A DNA stretch of 64,000 nucleotides from Priapulus caudatus (GCF_000485595.1 NW_014577619.1:66926-130925), one strand, 5' to 3'. Positions 9,618-21,000 are shown, counted from the stretch's first letter. A program made the numbers and translations. The notes: generated by a model from the sequence alone, not told the origin.

Positions 9618-12016
9618 CAGGCATGGGCAAAGTACGGCCCCCGGGCCGTATACGGCCCGTTGGGCTTTTTAATCCGGCCCGCCGAACTTGTCCAAATATT
9701 ATTATTATTAAATTAAATTTTACCTTTCTCCTGTAATGCCCCCATTTCCACATTAGATGGCGCATGATCTCGCAATGCATTGTGGGCCGTAGCGCCATTT
9801 TCAGGGTTTGTTTACATTGCTGAGTTAGATACGGTGCTCCCTTTGTCCTGTGAGCCCTTCTGTAAAATGAGCGGATCACGGAAACGAAAAGTGGACAATG
9901 AGTGCCGAGTGTTTAACACGGAGTGGACAACAAAATACTTTTTCACTGAAAACCAATCGAAGGCTGTATGCCTGATATGCCGAGAAACTGTCTCAGTTTT
10001 CAAGGAGTACAACATCAGCCGTCACTTTGCTACGAAACATGCTAACTACGCTAGCAATCTGTCAACGCAAGAACGGGTGGCTACGGCTCAGAGGTTGGCG
10101 GCTAATTTAGAGACTCAGCAACATTTTTTTCACCGACAAACTGCGATTCAAGAGTCAACTACCAAGGCAAGTTTTTTGGTTTCATACGAAATAGCAAAGG
10201 CTAGCAAGCCTTTCTCCGAAGGCGAGTTTGTAAAAGAATGCATGGTACAGACAGCAGACATGTGACTGTGACTCGCCGTGTGGAACTGATTGATGAAAAT
10301 GTAGCCAGCCAATTAAACAAAAAGTCTGAATTCTTTGAGTTATATTCACTAGCACTGGATGAAAGTACGGACGTAAAAGACACTGCTCAGCTCCTCATTT
10401 TTATCCGAGGCATTGACGACAGTTTTACAATAACAGAGGAGTTTTTGACCATGGAGTCCCTGAAAGGAACAACGCGGGGAGAGGACTTGTATAACCAGGT
10501 GTCTGCTGTCATCGAAAGAATGAAGCTTTTTTGGAGTAAACTTGTCAATGTCACAACGGATGGATCGCCAAATTTAACTGGAAAAAATGTTGGGCTGCTG
10601 AGAAGAATCAAGGATAAAGTGAAAGAGGAAAACCCTGACCAGGATCTTATTTTCCTTCACTGCATCATCCATCAAGAATCCCTGTGTAAATCTGTATTGC
10701 AGCTTAATCATGTCGTGAATCCAGTCGTAAAACTTGTGAACTTTATACGAGCAAGGGGACTTCAGCACCGTCAGTTTATTGCGTTCCTGGAGGAAACTGA
10801 TGCGGATCATCAGGACTTGCTGTACCACTCTCGTGTCCGCTGGTTAAGTTTGGGGAAAGTGTTACAACGAGTGTGGGAGCTGAAAGATGACATCATCGCA
10901 TTTTTGGAGTTGATGGGGAAATCTGACGAATTCCCTGAGCTAAGCGACAAGAACTGGCTTAGTGACTTTGCGTTTGCTGTGGACATATTGTCACACATGA
11001 ATGAGCTGAATGTGAAACTGCAGGGGAAAGATCTGTTTGTTCACGACATGTACACACATGTGAAAGCCTTCATATCCAAGCTCACTTTGTTCTCCAGACA
11101 AATTGCGAACAAATCTTTCGCTCATTTCCCCACACTTGCCATGCAGGAAGAGGCACCGCGAAACGCAAAAAAATACAGCAAATCACTTGAGGACCTGCAT
11201 GGAGAATTCTGCCGTAGGTTCTCTGATTTCGAAAAAATTGAACAGTCACTTCAGCTGGTGTCCTGTCCCCTGTCACAAGACCCTGAAACAGCACCAGAGG
11301 AGCTGCAGTTGGAACTGATAGATCTTCAGTCTGACTCCGTCCTAAAGGAGAAGTTCAACTCTGTTAAACTGAATGACTTTTATGCTTCACTTAACAGAGC
11401 CACGTTTCCAAACCTCCGGAGGACTGCACAGAAGATGCTGACTTTGTTTGGCTCGACTTATGTGTGTGAGCAGACATTCAGCGTTATGAACGCCAACAAA
11501 GCCCGTCACAGATCAAAGTTAACGGATCAGCACCTCAGATCTATCCTGAGAATTGCCACAACCAAAATAACTCCAGACTTGGATGCACTGGCAAAAATGG
11601 GAGATCAACAACACTGTTCCCACTGAAACTGAAAGTGATGATGTGTTGCTGCAGCGAGGTTGGAGCCAAATCTCCTACACACAGCCTGCGTGGCTGCTCT
11701 AACCTGTTAATGTAAATAATAAAGAAGTTCAAGTGAGGTAATTGGTTTGGGCGCAGGCCTCAGATGTTTTCATGATGTTTGATCAGTCACGTTACGACAT
11801 GTTTTTGTATTGTTCATGTTCGTGCAATTTGTTAAATTGCCTTGCAAATAAATGCTTTGCTACCTGTCAAAGGCCAAATCCTTTTATGTAATGATTTTTA
11901 CATGTCATTTATATTAGTTCACACAAACACTCCATCCATCTGTTCCTGGACCCGGCCCCTCTGTCAAATTTTAGAACCCATTGTGGCCCGCGAGTCAAAA
12001 AGTTTGCCCACCCCTG
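9618..12016 (+). mobile_element. hAT DNA transposon with 8-bp target duplication
   Basis: The ends are CAGGCATGGGCAAAGTACGG and the mirror ..TTTGCCCACCCCTG, typical hAT terminal repeats. GCCTAAGG occurs on both sides (9610-9617 and 12017-12024), the 8-bp duplication hAT elements make. Length is 2399 bp with one transposase gene inside. The perfect duplication argues for a fairly young insertion, but the transposase is broken. Confidence 0.95.
9867..11626 (+). pseudogene. hAT transposase (GTF2IRD2/ZBED-type), broken once
   Basis: The first part (ATG 9867 to 10262) has a nuclear-signal-like RKRKV start and a BED-type zinc finger (CLIC near residue 35, then HFATKH). The second part (10268-11626) has the hAT core: LALDESTDVKDTAQL, NVTTDGSPNLTGKN, VRWLSLGKVLQRVWELK, and the C-terminal dimerisation region ending in GSTYVCEQTFSVMNANKARH. 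This is the family from which vertebrate GTF2IRD2 took its transposase domain. The two parts meet at 10260 in different frames with about 15 expected residues missing, best explained by a small internal deletion of a length not divisible by three. Everything else is open, so this single lesion inactivates it. Confidence 0.9.
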
Positions 12017-12035
12017 GCCTAAGGCCTGCCCTAAT

Positions 12036-12098
12036 TAGTCCTGAAATTCATGACCGCCTGTACATACATGATACACCGGGTCATGAATTTCAGGACTA
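12036..12098. repeat. Small hairpin
   Basis: TAGTCCTGAAATTCATGACC (12036-12055) is mirrored at 12079-12098 around 23 bases. It lies 12 bases after the hAT target duplication. Confidence 0.75.
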
Positions 12099-12656
12099 GC
12101 TCTAGTATAGGCCTACTCCTTTTTACTTATTTAAACAGAGGCCACTGTCTTTTTTAGCAGAACACCTGGTGTGTAAAGTATATTTGCGCCATTGTTTGTG
12201 GTATGGGCCTGAAAATTGTATGAATTAAATTTTTCATGGGAATTACTTAATTGTAGTTGTACACTGGTTATTCGTTTGACCCCGGAACTAAACCTAGTAG
12301 TAGTAGTAGTGGCTATTTGTCCAACGTAGAGCCCAGGTTGGAATGCTTGTAAAGTACGCACTGAAATGTGAAAATGGAGGTTCACAATAATTGCTGAGCT
12401 GCTTGCTCACACTATACTGTACTAGGACTCACTTTATGAGCAAAATCATGCGTAGGCCTATGAAAAATGCAACCCACAATTATCTTACTGCAAAAGATGA
12501 GCCCTTAACATTACATAATCAAAAGTTTTGAACAAGCTAAGCGACGTCGGAAGTATTTTGTGATTTTCAACTTCATCGTGTATATATAACTGTGTTTTAA
12601 TTTCATAGGCATGTTAACGTTTACATATAAATGTTTTTCAATTTTATTTTACAGAT

Positions 12657-13829
12657 TCAAGTGAATAACAATGTTCGGGTGGGGCGTCCTCGTAAAGAAG
12701 TGTCAAAGATACATCAATAGAAAACATGCTCATGTTACACTTTGCACTAGCAGTGATTGCAAGAAAGATTGGATATTTCAAAGCCAACACTAAATGCCAA
12801 AATGCTTAAGTTTGGCCTGAACAAGCCTAGTTTTGCATCTATTTCTGATGACGACCTCAATACACTTGTTAGAAGTATAAAGCAAGAACATCCTAACGTT
12901 GGATCCAAGCTGCTTATGGGGCATAATCGTCCTCACGGTTATATCAAACCCAGGAGAAGAATTCGTAGAGCTTTGCAGCATGTTGATGCTCATGGTATAG
13001 CTGAGAGGTGAAGAAAAACAATAACGCGTAGAGTATACCATGTGTCCTACCCAAACTATCTTTGGCACATTGATGGTAACCATAAACTCATCAGGTGGAG
13101 GTTCGTGGTTCATGTTGGCACAGATGGTTATAGCCGTACTTGTGTTTCTATTGAGTGTATTGGCAATAATAAATCAAAAACTGTTGAAAATGTTTTTCAC
13201 AATGCTGTTACCATTTTTGGAGAACCGAAACGGGTTCGTAGTGATTTTGGAGGAGAAAATGCCAATGTATGAAAACTTATGTATGAACTTCATGGGTAGG
13301 AAAGCAGACCAGTGATTGTGGGTAGTGTTCACAACGAGCAGGTAGAAAGATTCAACAGGGATATTAACATAAACTGCAAAGACAATATGCCCCAATTTTT
13401 CATGGGTTAGAATCTATTGGAAAACTTGATTCCATCAATGATACTGACCTTTTCTGTTTGCACTATGTGTACCTACCAAGAATCAACCGCACACTGCTTG
13501 AATTTTCAAATGCCCACAATAATCACTGTGTTTCAACGGAAAGCAATCGTACACCTCTGCAAATGCTATTTGGAGACAGACATCTCGTAGACCTTCACTC
13601 CAATGTACCTGTAAACGATCCGTATGGCAGCGAGCAAGTTGATTCCTTTTTGCAAAGGGACACTTTGCCACATTTTATTGTTCCAGAAATTAGCGTTGCT
13701 CTCAATCAGTCAGAAATAGAAGAACTACAGCAGCGCATAGACCCACTAAGCAATGATAGGAGTAATGGCACTGAACTTTACCAGCAGCCGTTAGATTTTG
13801 TTGGATCTTGCATACTGAATAAGCTTTAG
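12657..13829 (+). pseudogene. IS3-like (IS3EU-type) integrase/transposase, decayed
   Basis: Begins after a TTTTACAG acceptor with VRVGRPRKEVSKIHQ, then a helix-turn-helix part (ERLDISKPTLNAKMLKFGL), then a DDE integrase core: first Asp in YPNYLWHIDGNHKLIRWRF, second in EPKRVRSDFGGEN and the catalytic Glu in GSVHNEQVERFNRDI. The C-terminal block LHYVYLPRINRTLLEF is typical of the eukaryotic integrase-like proteins related to bacterial IS3. Lesions: stop at 12718, stop near 13009, stop near 13270, frame changes near 13300 and 13410. Three catalytic residues are still recognisable but lie in different frames. No terminal repeats were found, so the element borders are unknown. Confidence 0.7.
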
Positions 13830-14433
13830 ATTTCTAGATATCACTGGCTGTCCTCATGATGCTATTTGATCATGTCATTATTTATAAACAATTCTTGAGA
13901 GTAAAATTACAAATGTATTCTGATCTCACTTGAACTCTCACATAGTGATTTACCTTGGTTTTCCTGAATGTTCAGTTTTTGTATGAATGTTAATAATACT
14001 AACAAACTAGTATTTTATACATATCATAGTATGTACATGTAGTTATTGAGTAATTAACTGATAAGAGAACTGAGTTATTGATATTCAAATTCATCTGCAT
14101 TTTATTTAAAAATAAACTGTAAAGAAATGTTATATGAACAAACTTGAGCTGCTCTGTAAGTATAACAGATACATATACACAGAAACACAATCGGCACACC
14201 AGCTAGATATCAAAGTGATTCAAACATCACAGAGAAAACTAAAATAGGCAGGTTAACTATTAAAAAAACAGCAACGAAATACTGTAATTGAGCTGCATCA
14301 CAAGTATAACATATACACAGAAAGACAATCATAGCACCTCCTAGATAGTGTTACACTATATATAGAAGTGTTAGTGTGCAGCGGCAGCCATGGCGGCCGG
14401 TAGCGTTTGTTGCACATAGAGGATTTGTGTACA
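13830..14433. other. No gene seen
   Basis: AT-rich, no coding homology or clear repeat structure. The words CAGAAACACAATCGGCACACC (near 14181) and CAGAAAGACAATCATAGCACC (near 14318) look like diverged copies of one short repeat. Confidence 0.45.
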
Positions 14434-14457
14434 AGGGTTAGGGTTAGGGTTAGGGTT
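14434..14457 (+). repeat. Interstitial TTAGGG repeat
   Basis: About four copies of TTAGGG, the common metazoan telomere unit. It is far too short to be a chromosome end. Confidence 0.9.
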
Positions 14458-14642
14458 GAACCCCTAGTACAATACGGTGCTGCATTAATTAAGCTTGTAG
14501 CGAATGACTACATTAACTTCTTTGTTTCCTTTAGTTATAAATGGTTTATTTATTTATTTTCGTAACAAGCACCAGCGGATCACACACGTTCTTCTAAGAC
14601 TTCTTTATTCTCTTATTTTCTGCCTAATGTCGTCTTATATAA

Positions 14643-14770
14643 CATAACGATCGAACGAACGTATCTGAACGAACGTATCTTACATAACGATCGAACGAAC
14701 GTATCTGAACGAACGTATCTTACATAACGATCGAACGAACGTATCTGACCGAACGAACGCACGAACGATT
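14643..14770. repeat. 40-bp minisatellite
   Basis: Three tandem copies (the last partial) of a 40-bp unit starting CATAACGATCGAACGAACG and itself built from GAACGAACGTATCT words. The first two copies are identical. Confidence 0.9.
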
Positions 14771-15701
14771 CTGAACGGTTAATCTGAAATCAAATTCAAA
14801 GAACAAATTTACTATTTACTGTATCTGCAATGCTGTATGTGTAGCTCGCTATGAATAACAAATTTTCTGGTAATACAATTCAAATACATGTACGGCAATC
14901 ACCGCCGAGGCTGCTACTATTACTTAGAAATACATTTATAATTATCTATAAACTCAAATCCCTTACCACGCTGGGTTCATCTGGTTTTAATAGCACATTA
15001 AATTTTGCGTCTTCACCGTAAGCCACAATGGCGAAAAAGAAAGCGCGCGTCACCTCCCCTAGCAACTTGGCTGTATCAATGCGCTGCTGCGCTGCTAAAG
15101 TAGTGCACCGCGTAACCGCGTTAAACCGCCTAGCGGCAGGAGTTGTCACCAACAAAGCTAGAGGTAGAGGCAATTGTTTAGGTAGAGGCAAGATTAACAG
15201 TGCAACCTAGTTTTCTTTACTCGTAAATCAGTATTCCTCTTTTGCAAAAAGGCGATGCCCATAGAAGTAAATCACTATAGTTTCAAAGACTATGATAACT
15301 TTTTGTTACTCTTTGCCCGATTTCATTGTTCAAATTCACTGGTTGTTTCAAAGACATTAAGCATTATTCATAAAGCTTTATGATCCTATAGATGGCGCTG
15401 ATGCATGTAAAGACCGTTTGAAATTTTCTCTGATTGATTCATCTAAAAACTCATCAAACTCAACATATTTCTCGGAAATACTTCTTCCATAATCATCATA
15501 ACCTCACGAAGATTAAAGTCTGCTAAAAGGATAAGAAATCGCCGCTTCTATCTACATTCTAAAGAGTTCATTGAATCACATTGAGACTGCGTGATCACGG
15601 CGAGCCTCAACAGCATATAACGGTCATCACTGGTTACATCGACGGCATAGTAGCTCTACCAGAAGTCTCCCGAATCACTAGGAAATCCATCTATCCTACG
15701 T
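14771..15701. other. No convincing gene; probable LINE leader at the right end
   Basis: A short arginine/lysine-rich frame at 15028-15210 has no recognisable domain and overlaps an opposite-strand frame, so I do not call it. The last 100-200 bases may be the 5' leader of the LINE that starts coding at 15702. Confidence 0.4.
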
Positions 15702-16597
15702 ATGTCGCGGAACAGGAGAACTAAAGACTCGACATCTGTCCTCCCAGACTCCGATACCGAGGAGAGGGCAATGAAAGAAGCGGATGTTCAGACGCTGCTA
15801 CAAGGCATGGAGCAACGCCTGAAATCGTCCATAGAGGTATCCGTAATGAAGTAAGAGAAACCATAGATGCAAAACTATCTGACATATACAACGACATTGG
15901 AGACATTCAGCAGTTTATGTCAACCCAATATGAGTCCATGAAAACTAACCTCGAAAATTGCCTCAATAAAATGAAAATACTTGAGGATGAAAATAAACTA
16001 CTAAAATCGACATTCACTCTAGAACGGCAAATTATCACAACTAACACTGCAGTCAATGATCTGGAGCAATATAGCCGCAGGGATATCATTGAAGTCTCTG
16101 GGATTCCTCAAACTGATAATGAATGCACAAACTCACTCATTCAGAAACTAGCAACACAAATGCAGGTACTTCTAAAACATGACGACATCAGCATCTCGCA
16201 CCGTCTACCAAAACCAAGATCTGGGGCTAACCCAGCTATCATAGTAAAATTCGTGAAGCGTGATGCAAGAGACATGTTCCTTGCTGGTAAAAAAATGCGG
16301 GAACAGCAAGAGGTCTAGGCTTCACATCACCTGGCTCAATTTACATTAACGAGAGCCTGAGACAAAATAACCGAGCACTCTATTACCATGCACGGCAATG
16401 AAAACGCATACTGCAATATAAATATGCATGGACTCGACATGGCCTCATCTGCATGAAGCAGTCGGATGTTTCCGAAACAATACATATTAAAACGATGGAA
16501 GATTTATCTAAATTGGGCTACACACAAGCACAAGCGCGCAATTAAAATGGTAAGACAGCTTTGTGTTACCTTTGGTTTGTGTAATGGTACGCTTTCC
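15702..16597 (+). pseudogene. LINE ORF1-like, 5' part, interrupted by a transposon
   Basis: ATG 15702 opens a frame encoding a coiled coil followed by LEQYSRRDIIEVSGIPQ and DDISISHRLPKPRSG, the block typical of ORF1 proteins of CR1/Jockey-type LINEs, which bind the element RNA. A frame change lies near 15835 and another near 16315. The downstream part (FTSPGSIYINESLRQNNRA, AWTRHGLICMKQ) continues toward a Cys-rich PHD-like finger whose reading is cut by the Sola-like insertion at 16602. When that 3746-bp insertion and one CTGT copy are disregarded, the frame on both sides is continuous, so the LINE is older than the insertion. Confidence 0.8.
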
Positions 16598-16962
16598 CTG
16601 TGGGCAATTCCAGGCAAACATGGACATGACCAAAAAAATAATAATTTATTAGCCAGCTCAGAATTTGTGTTTCAATTACTGTTTGAATATGTAGGGACTA
16701 GATTGTTAACATTTCCAATTAATATATGACTTCTTATAGTAAAAAAAATACGTTTATTCAAATATTGAATTTTTTTTTTTTAAATGTATGAAAAATAGGT
16801 AATTACATGAACTGATTTTTTTCTTCTCATCAAAGCAATCTTTACAAAGTAACATACCAATGTAATAGTATACTTAAGATAATTCAAAAATAAAAAGCAA
16901 CTACAATTGTTGAATATCCTGTAAAGGAGTATATGTGTACATTCTGTTACATATTCAGGATA

Positions 16963-17188
16963 TGTAATGCGAGTGACAAAAAAATAGCTTTTTTTTTTAC
17001 AGCAACATCATAATTATTATTTTTAATGAAATTCTATAATTTACCTATAATGTTAATAACAATTAAAATTTGACAAATAAAAATTTAACATCCCTGTAAA
17101 TACTAAATTTTTGAGACATCGAAAACTGAAATGCGAGTGACATGTAATACGAGTGACGTCTGAAAATGAACAATGTAATGCGAGTGAC
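16963..17188 (+). repeat. Left subterminal cluster of TGTAATGCGAGTGAC motifs (4 copies)
   Basis: Copies at 16963-16977, 17127-17141, 17143-17157 (with one change, TAATACG) and 17174-17188, all on the plus strand. The two middle copies are separated by one base. Probably transposase-binding sites. Confidence 0.85.
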
Positions 17189-17476
17189 ATTACTAACATT
17201 CAGTTTGTTTAACAAAAATACCTTTTTTTTAAACAAGTGAAATAGTGATCTATCAATTTATTGTTAATACACTAAATTATATACTGTATGTTCCTTTGCC
17301 CTTTATAGAGGGCAGTATAATAATATCATATTGGGTTTGTTGAGGGCAGCACCATCCCTAGCAACCACCTTTTTAGAGCCAAACAAAGCCAAATCACTTG
17401 AAGAATCTAGTCATCTGATCTAAGCATTTTCATTTGAAAACACTAAATCTAGATAGATTTTATGTGATTCAACAAA

Positions 17477-17694
17477 GGTAAGCATTACAGATACCTTACT
17501 CAATCTAAAATTAATTGTTATTTTATTTTTAAAATACAGTACTGTATTGAATTCATTAATTTGACAACACTGCATATATAGGCTTATTTTACACCTAGAC
17601 TAGAGTATTATTATATTGTTTTAAACAAGATATAAATTATGGATTATAGTAGGTTAAGAAAATAAATATAATTATTTATTGTGTCCGTTTTTAG
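17477..17694 (+). other. Probable intron in the 5' leader of the Sola-like transposase gene
   Basis: A donor AAG/GTAAGC at 17478 and an acceptor GTCCGTTTTTAG at 17694 frame an AT-rich stretch; the ATG lies two bases after the acceptor. If spliced, the start codon is brought close to the upstream leader. Inferred from the splice-site sequences only. Confidence 0.45.
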
Positions 17695-17696
17695 AA

Positions 17697-19688
17697 ATGG
17701 CGGAACGACAGAAAAAGTACATAGAAAAGCTCAAAGCAGAGGGAAAATACAGATCCTACCGAGAAAATCAAAATGAAATCTCCAAGAGAAGTATAAAGAA
17801 AAGAAAAGAGAAAATTCTAGCTCTACCATCAGCTTTGAAGAAGCAAAAGATTGATGATCTAAAGGCTGGTAATAGAAAACGAGTGGCTAAGTTCAGAGCT
17901 AAAAAGGCTGCTTCAACTTCAAAAACACCATCGCCTTTTAGGAGTGCTATGGCTTTCGCTAAAGCCACTACCAGAGCCAAGAGGATGCTCGATGCTGGTC
18001 TACCGTCCAGTCCTCGTAAAAGAAAGCGAGTGCGTCAGGAACTCTTTAACAAAGAATTGCATGATGAGACACCACCCAGTGCTAAAAGAATTAGGTCAAA
18101 TGAAATAACTGAAGAAACCATCCAGATGATAACAAAATTTTATGAGCGAGATGATGTCAGCCGCCAGGCACCAGGAGTTAAAGATTACTGTTTAGTTCTA
18201 GGAGAGGATGGCAAAAAAAAGATGCAAGTGCGTCATTTGACAAGTTCTATAATGGAGACATTTTCTCTGTTCTGTAACGAGTTTCCAGAAGTCAAAATTG
18301 GTAAATCAAAGTTTGCAGAAATGCGCCCCAAGCATGTTTATCTTACAAATAAGCTACCTCATAATGTATGTCTTTGTAGGTACCATGAAAATGTTATTTT
18401 TGCGGTAAATGCACTGCACAAGGTATGCCAACCTTTTCCATGCTATACCTATGATTTCCCAGCTTCTTTGTTGTGTGAGACACCAACTGAGAAATGCTGG
18501 TTAAATGAATGCACATCTTGCAAAAATGCTGCAGGGTTCAAGCAGAAATATCAGTTAATTCTTGATGACGATGCTTGTGAGAATGAATGTTCATGGTATA
18601 TTTGGACAGTGTCTAGCACTGATAAAAGAATAATTAAAGTCATTGAGGAAGGTACTGTTGAAGAGCTGACAAAGTATTTTTGTAGTCTAATTCCACAATT
18701 CCTTGAACATTGTTATGTGAAGCGCCAGCAAGCAGCTGCTAGCAATGATGCTAGAATGAAAGCTTCTCCACTAGAGGCTGTAGTCCAAGTAGATTTTGCT
18801 GAGAACTATAAATGTGTTTCTCAAGATGAAATCCAGAGCGCCCACTGGAACCAGAGGCAGGTGAGCCTATTCACAATAGCCCAATGGTTCGGGGAGGAAG
18901 TCCATTCACGAGTTTTAGTGTCTGATAATCTGGTCCATTCGAAAGAAACAATAGTTTCATACATTGATGAAGTGCTAGAGCAACTACCAGAAACAGTAAA
19001 ATTTGTTTCACTTTGGTCTGATGGACCAGCTTCACAATTTAAAAACAGATTTATTGCTGCTTCAATACAACCTTTGCAAGTAAAGCACAACATAACACTA
19101 CGCTGGAATTATTTTGCAACTTCACATGGCAAAGGCCCTGTAGACGGCATAGGCGGGTCAGTTAAACGATTTGTATGGGGTCAGGTGCGTACACGAAAAG
19201 CCATTGTGGCAGATGCAAAATCTTTTGTGTCTGCTGCTTCTGGTATGAAAAATGTTTCTGTGAAACATTTTTCACAAGAAGAGATTAATAAGAGAAACAA
19301 TTCTCTTAATACATCCAACATTTTTGACCATGCCTGTGCTATCCAGGGCATTGCTCAAATGCATTGCTTTGAGGTATCATCAAGTAATGATGTGTCTGCA
19401 TTTGTCATAAGCAGGGATGCATTTAAACCCTCTCAGGGCCCTAAATCAACAGTAAGTGTTGGTGAATGGTACCAAGTCGAGTATGAAGGGAAGCTGTATC
19501 CTGGAGAGGTTATTGCCATTGAAGAACAACATGATTTCGAAGTATCTGTGATGGAACAAGTTGGTAAATACTGGAGGTGGCCTAATCCACGAGATGTAAT
19601 ATTCTATGTTAAAGAAAACCTAAAGGAAAAAGTTGAAGCACCAGTTGTTGTCAACAACCGTGGGCACTTCCAGTTCAGTAATTTTTAA
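17697..19688 (+). CDS. Sola-like DDE transposase, intact (663 residues)
   Basis: ATG 17697 is the first ATG of a long open frame with no stop or frame change. Residues 1-135 are very rich in Lys/Arg (likely nuclear and DNA-binding). Residues about 215-290 contain paired Cys/His (CLCRYHENV, CWLNECTSCKNA), a probable zinc-binding module. The catalytic part shows QVDFAENYKCVSQDEIQSAH with Asp near 366, LWSDGPASQFKNRF with Asp near 441 and ATSHGKGPVDGIGGSVKRF near 476, spacing that fits a DDE/D transposase cutting at the element ends. A C-terminal module around residues 587-640 (YEGKLYPGEVIAIEEQ) looks like a small beta-barrel. The element ends, the 4-bp duplication and the open frame suggest recent activity. 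The protein family is common in invertebrate genomes; naming it Sola is my inference. Confidence 0.8.
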   Translation: MAERQKKYIEKLKAEGKYRSYRENQNEISKRSIKKRKEKILALPSALKKQKIDDLKAGNRKRVAKFRAKKAASTSKTPSPFRSAMAFAKATTRAKRMLDAGLPSSPRKRKRVRQELFNKELHDETPPSAKRIRSNEITEETIQMITKFYERDDVSRQAPGVKDYCLVLGEDGKKKMQVRHLTSSIMETFSLFCNEFPEVKIGKSKFAEMRPKHVYLTNKLPHNVCLCRYHENVIFAVNALHKVCQPFPCYTYDFPASLLCETPTEKCWLNECTSCKNAAGFKQKYQLILDDDACENECSWYIWTVSSTDKRIIKVIEEGTVEELTKYFCSLIPQFLEHCYVKRQQAAASNDARMKASPLEAVVQVDFAENYKCVSQDEIQSAHWNQRQVSLFTIAQWFGEEVHSRVLVSDNLVHSKETIVSYIDEVLEQLPETVKFVSLWSDGPASQFKNRFIAASIQPLQVKHNITLRWNYFATSHGKGPVDGIGGSVKRFVWGQVRTRKAIVADAKSFVSAASGMKNVSVKHFSQEEINKRNNSLNTSNIFDHACAIQGIAQMHCFEVSSSNDVSAFVISRDAFKPSQGPKSTVSVGEWYQVEYEGKLYPGEVIAIEEQHDFEVSVMEQVGKYWRWPNPRDVIFYVKENLKEKVEAPVVVNNRGHFQFSNF

Positions 19689-19929
19689 AGTTGTAGTTTT
19701 GAATGTGTAGTATTCAATTAGATACTTCCACGGTTGAATTCTTCTACACATTTTAGTGTTATAATTAAAATTGAAAGATGCATTGTTAGAACTGTTGTTG
19801 TTTGTCATTTAGAACAATCTGATAACAAATAACATCCTTTGAGTAGATTATTGTTGCATTATTTGATTGTTATATCCAATTTCTTGGCTTTATTTTCATT
19901 GCGTTTAAAAAAACCACTACATATTTTAC

Positions 19930-20334
19930 GGTAATGCCAGTGACAGTAATGCGAGTGACAGGACTTTTGTACTGAAATATAAAATATTTTTAAAACTTAT
20001 GTAATTTTGAAATTTTTTATTATCCTAATTTATACTTTAAAAGTGTGGCAATCTAAAATATAAGGTTCTTTGGTTCAATAATTTTTAGTTTGAGGAAACA
20101 TTTCAATCAAAACTAAATGATTTTTGTGTGTGTCCTTTTTGTGTAATGCGAGTGACGGACTTTGCCAATGACGTCATTATCGAAGTACAAGACATAAAAT
20201 ATTTTTTATATTATTTTAGTATAGACTTACACCTAAAGTATGTTCACTTACAACACTGACTTAAAAATTCAATTAATATAAAAAGTACAATGCTTAGACG
20301 ACAAAAAAATACTGTAATGTGTAATGCGAGTGAC
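19930..20334 (+). repeat. Right subterminal cluster of TGTAATGCGAGTGAC motifs (4 copies)
   Basis: Copies at 19930-19944 (one change, TGCCAG), 19945-19959, 20142-20156 and 20320-20334, in the same orientation as the left cluster. The last copy ends 13 bases from the element terminus. Confidence 0.85.
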
Positions 20335-20351
20335 CATGGAATTGCCCCTGT

Positions 20352-20977
20352 GTTAAATGCTGCAAGGGGTGTAAAACTAACCAAAATTCGATCCTATGTA
20401 ACATCTGCCTCAACTGGTGCCACTTGAAATGTACACAATTAACGCACCCCGAATTTAACAGATTATCAACTACTAATGACAGTTTCTACTGCAATATTTG
20501 TATTGAAAATATACTGCCTTTTCAAAGATTAGATACTGATGATTTGCTGAATTTATTTGATAACCATACATCTTTAATAAAATTACTTCAACTACCAGCA
20601 CTAACTCAATCACAATCTTTCTCTGCCTCAAGAGATGATGAATTTGATCCGGACCAGTATCTAATACAAGGAACAAGCATGTATTATAAGCATGATAAAC
20701 TCAATGACCTCATCAAGTCTAAAAACACTAACGACCTTCTTATAATACATACTCGTAGTTTATACTCGTAGTTTACAGAAAAATCTTAATAAAAATTGAT
20801 GAATTACTAATATCACTGCCAGCCCTACCAGATGTTATGGCCATTTCCGAAACAAAACTAAATGACCTAAGTTCCTATAATATAAATATACCCAATTTTA
20901 CCTTTATATCAATTAACTCAATTTCAAATGCTGGTGGTGTTGGTTTCTACATACACAAAAACTGTCAGTCGAGAACT
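20352..20977 (+). pseudogene. LINE continuation: PHD-like finger and start of endonuclease
   Basis: Continues the LINE interrupted at 16602. It encodes a Cys/His finger (CVKCCKGCKTNQNS, then CNICLNWCHLKC and FYCNICIEN) of the PHD-like type found in some CR1-clade LINEs. After an acidic linker comes the start of the apurinic-type endonuclease (LPDVMAISETKLNDLSS, then GGVGFYIHKNC). A frame change near 20750 includes a duplicated ACTCGTAGTTTA word. The endonuclease stops after about 65 residues at 20977, where BEL-type sequence begins; reverse transcriptase is absent. Confidence 0.75.
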
Positions 20978-21000
20978 GGTTTGCTAAAAATTGGAACCCG

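Larger units (their letters stand above)
16602..20347 (+). mobile_element. Sola-like DNA transposon with 4-bp target duplication
   Basis: The ends are GGGCAATTCCA (16602-16612) and its exact mirror TGGAATTGCCC (20337-20347). CTGT flanks both sides (16598-16601, 20348-20351), and the host LINE reading frame is restored across the pair, which fixes the borders. The element is 3746 bp with one intact transposase gene and eight copies of a TGTAATGCGAGTGAC motif, four on each side of the gene. Four-base duplications are the hallmark of Sola1/Sola2; the superfamily name is inferred from that and from the protein and is not certain. Confidence 0.85.

Noticed and set aside
9618-12016. Host GTF2IRD2 gene
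   Set aside because: Terminal inverted repeats and an 8-bp target duplication show a transposon, and no GTF2I repeats are present.
14434-14457. Chromosome end
   Set aside because: Only four TTAGGG units with ordinary sequence on both sides.
14643-14770. CRISPR-like array
   Set aside because: The 40-bp units are directly adjacent without unique spacers, and the DNA is eukaryotic; it is a minisatellite. The same applies to 43359-43560.
15028-15210. Small basic ribosomal- or histone-like protein
   Set aside because: The Lys/Arg-rich frame has no recognisable motif and overlaps an equally long opposite frame.
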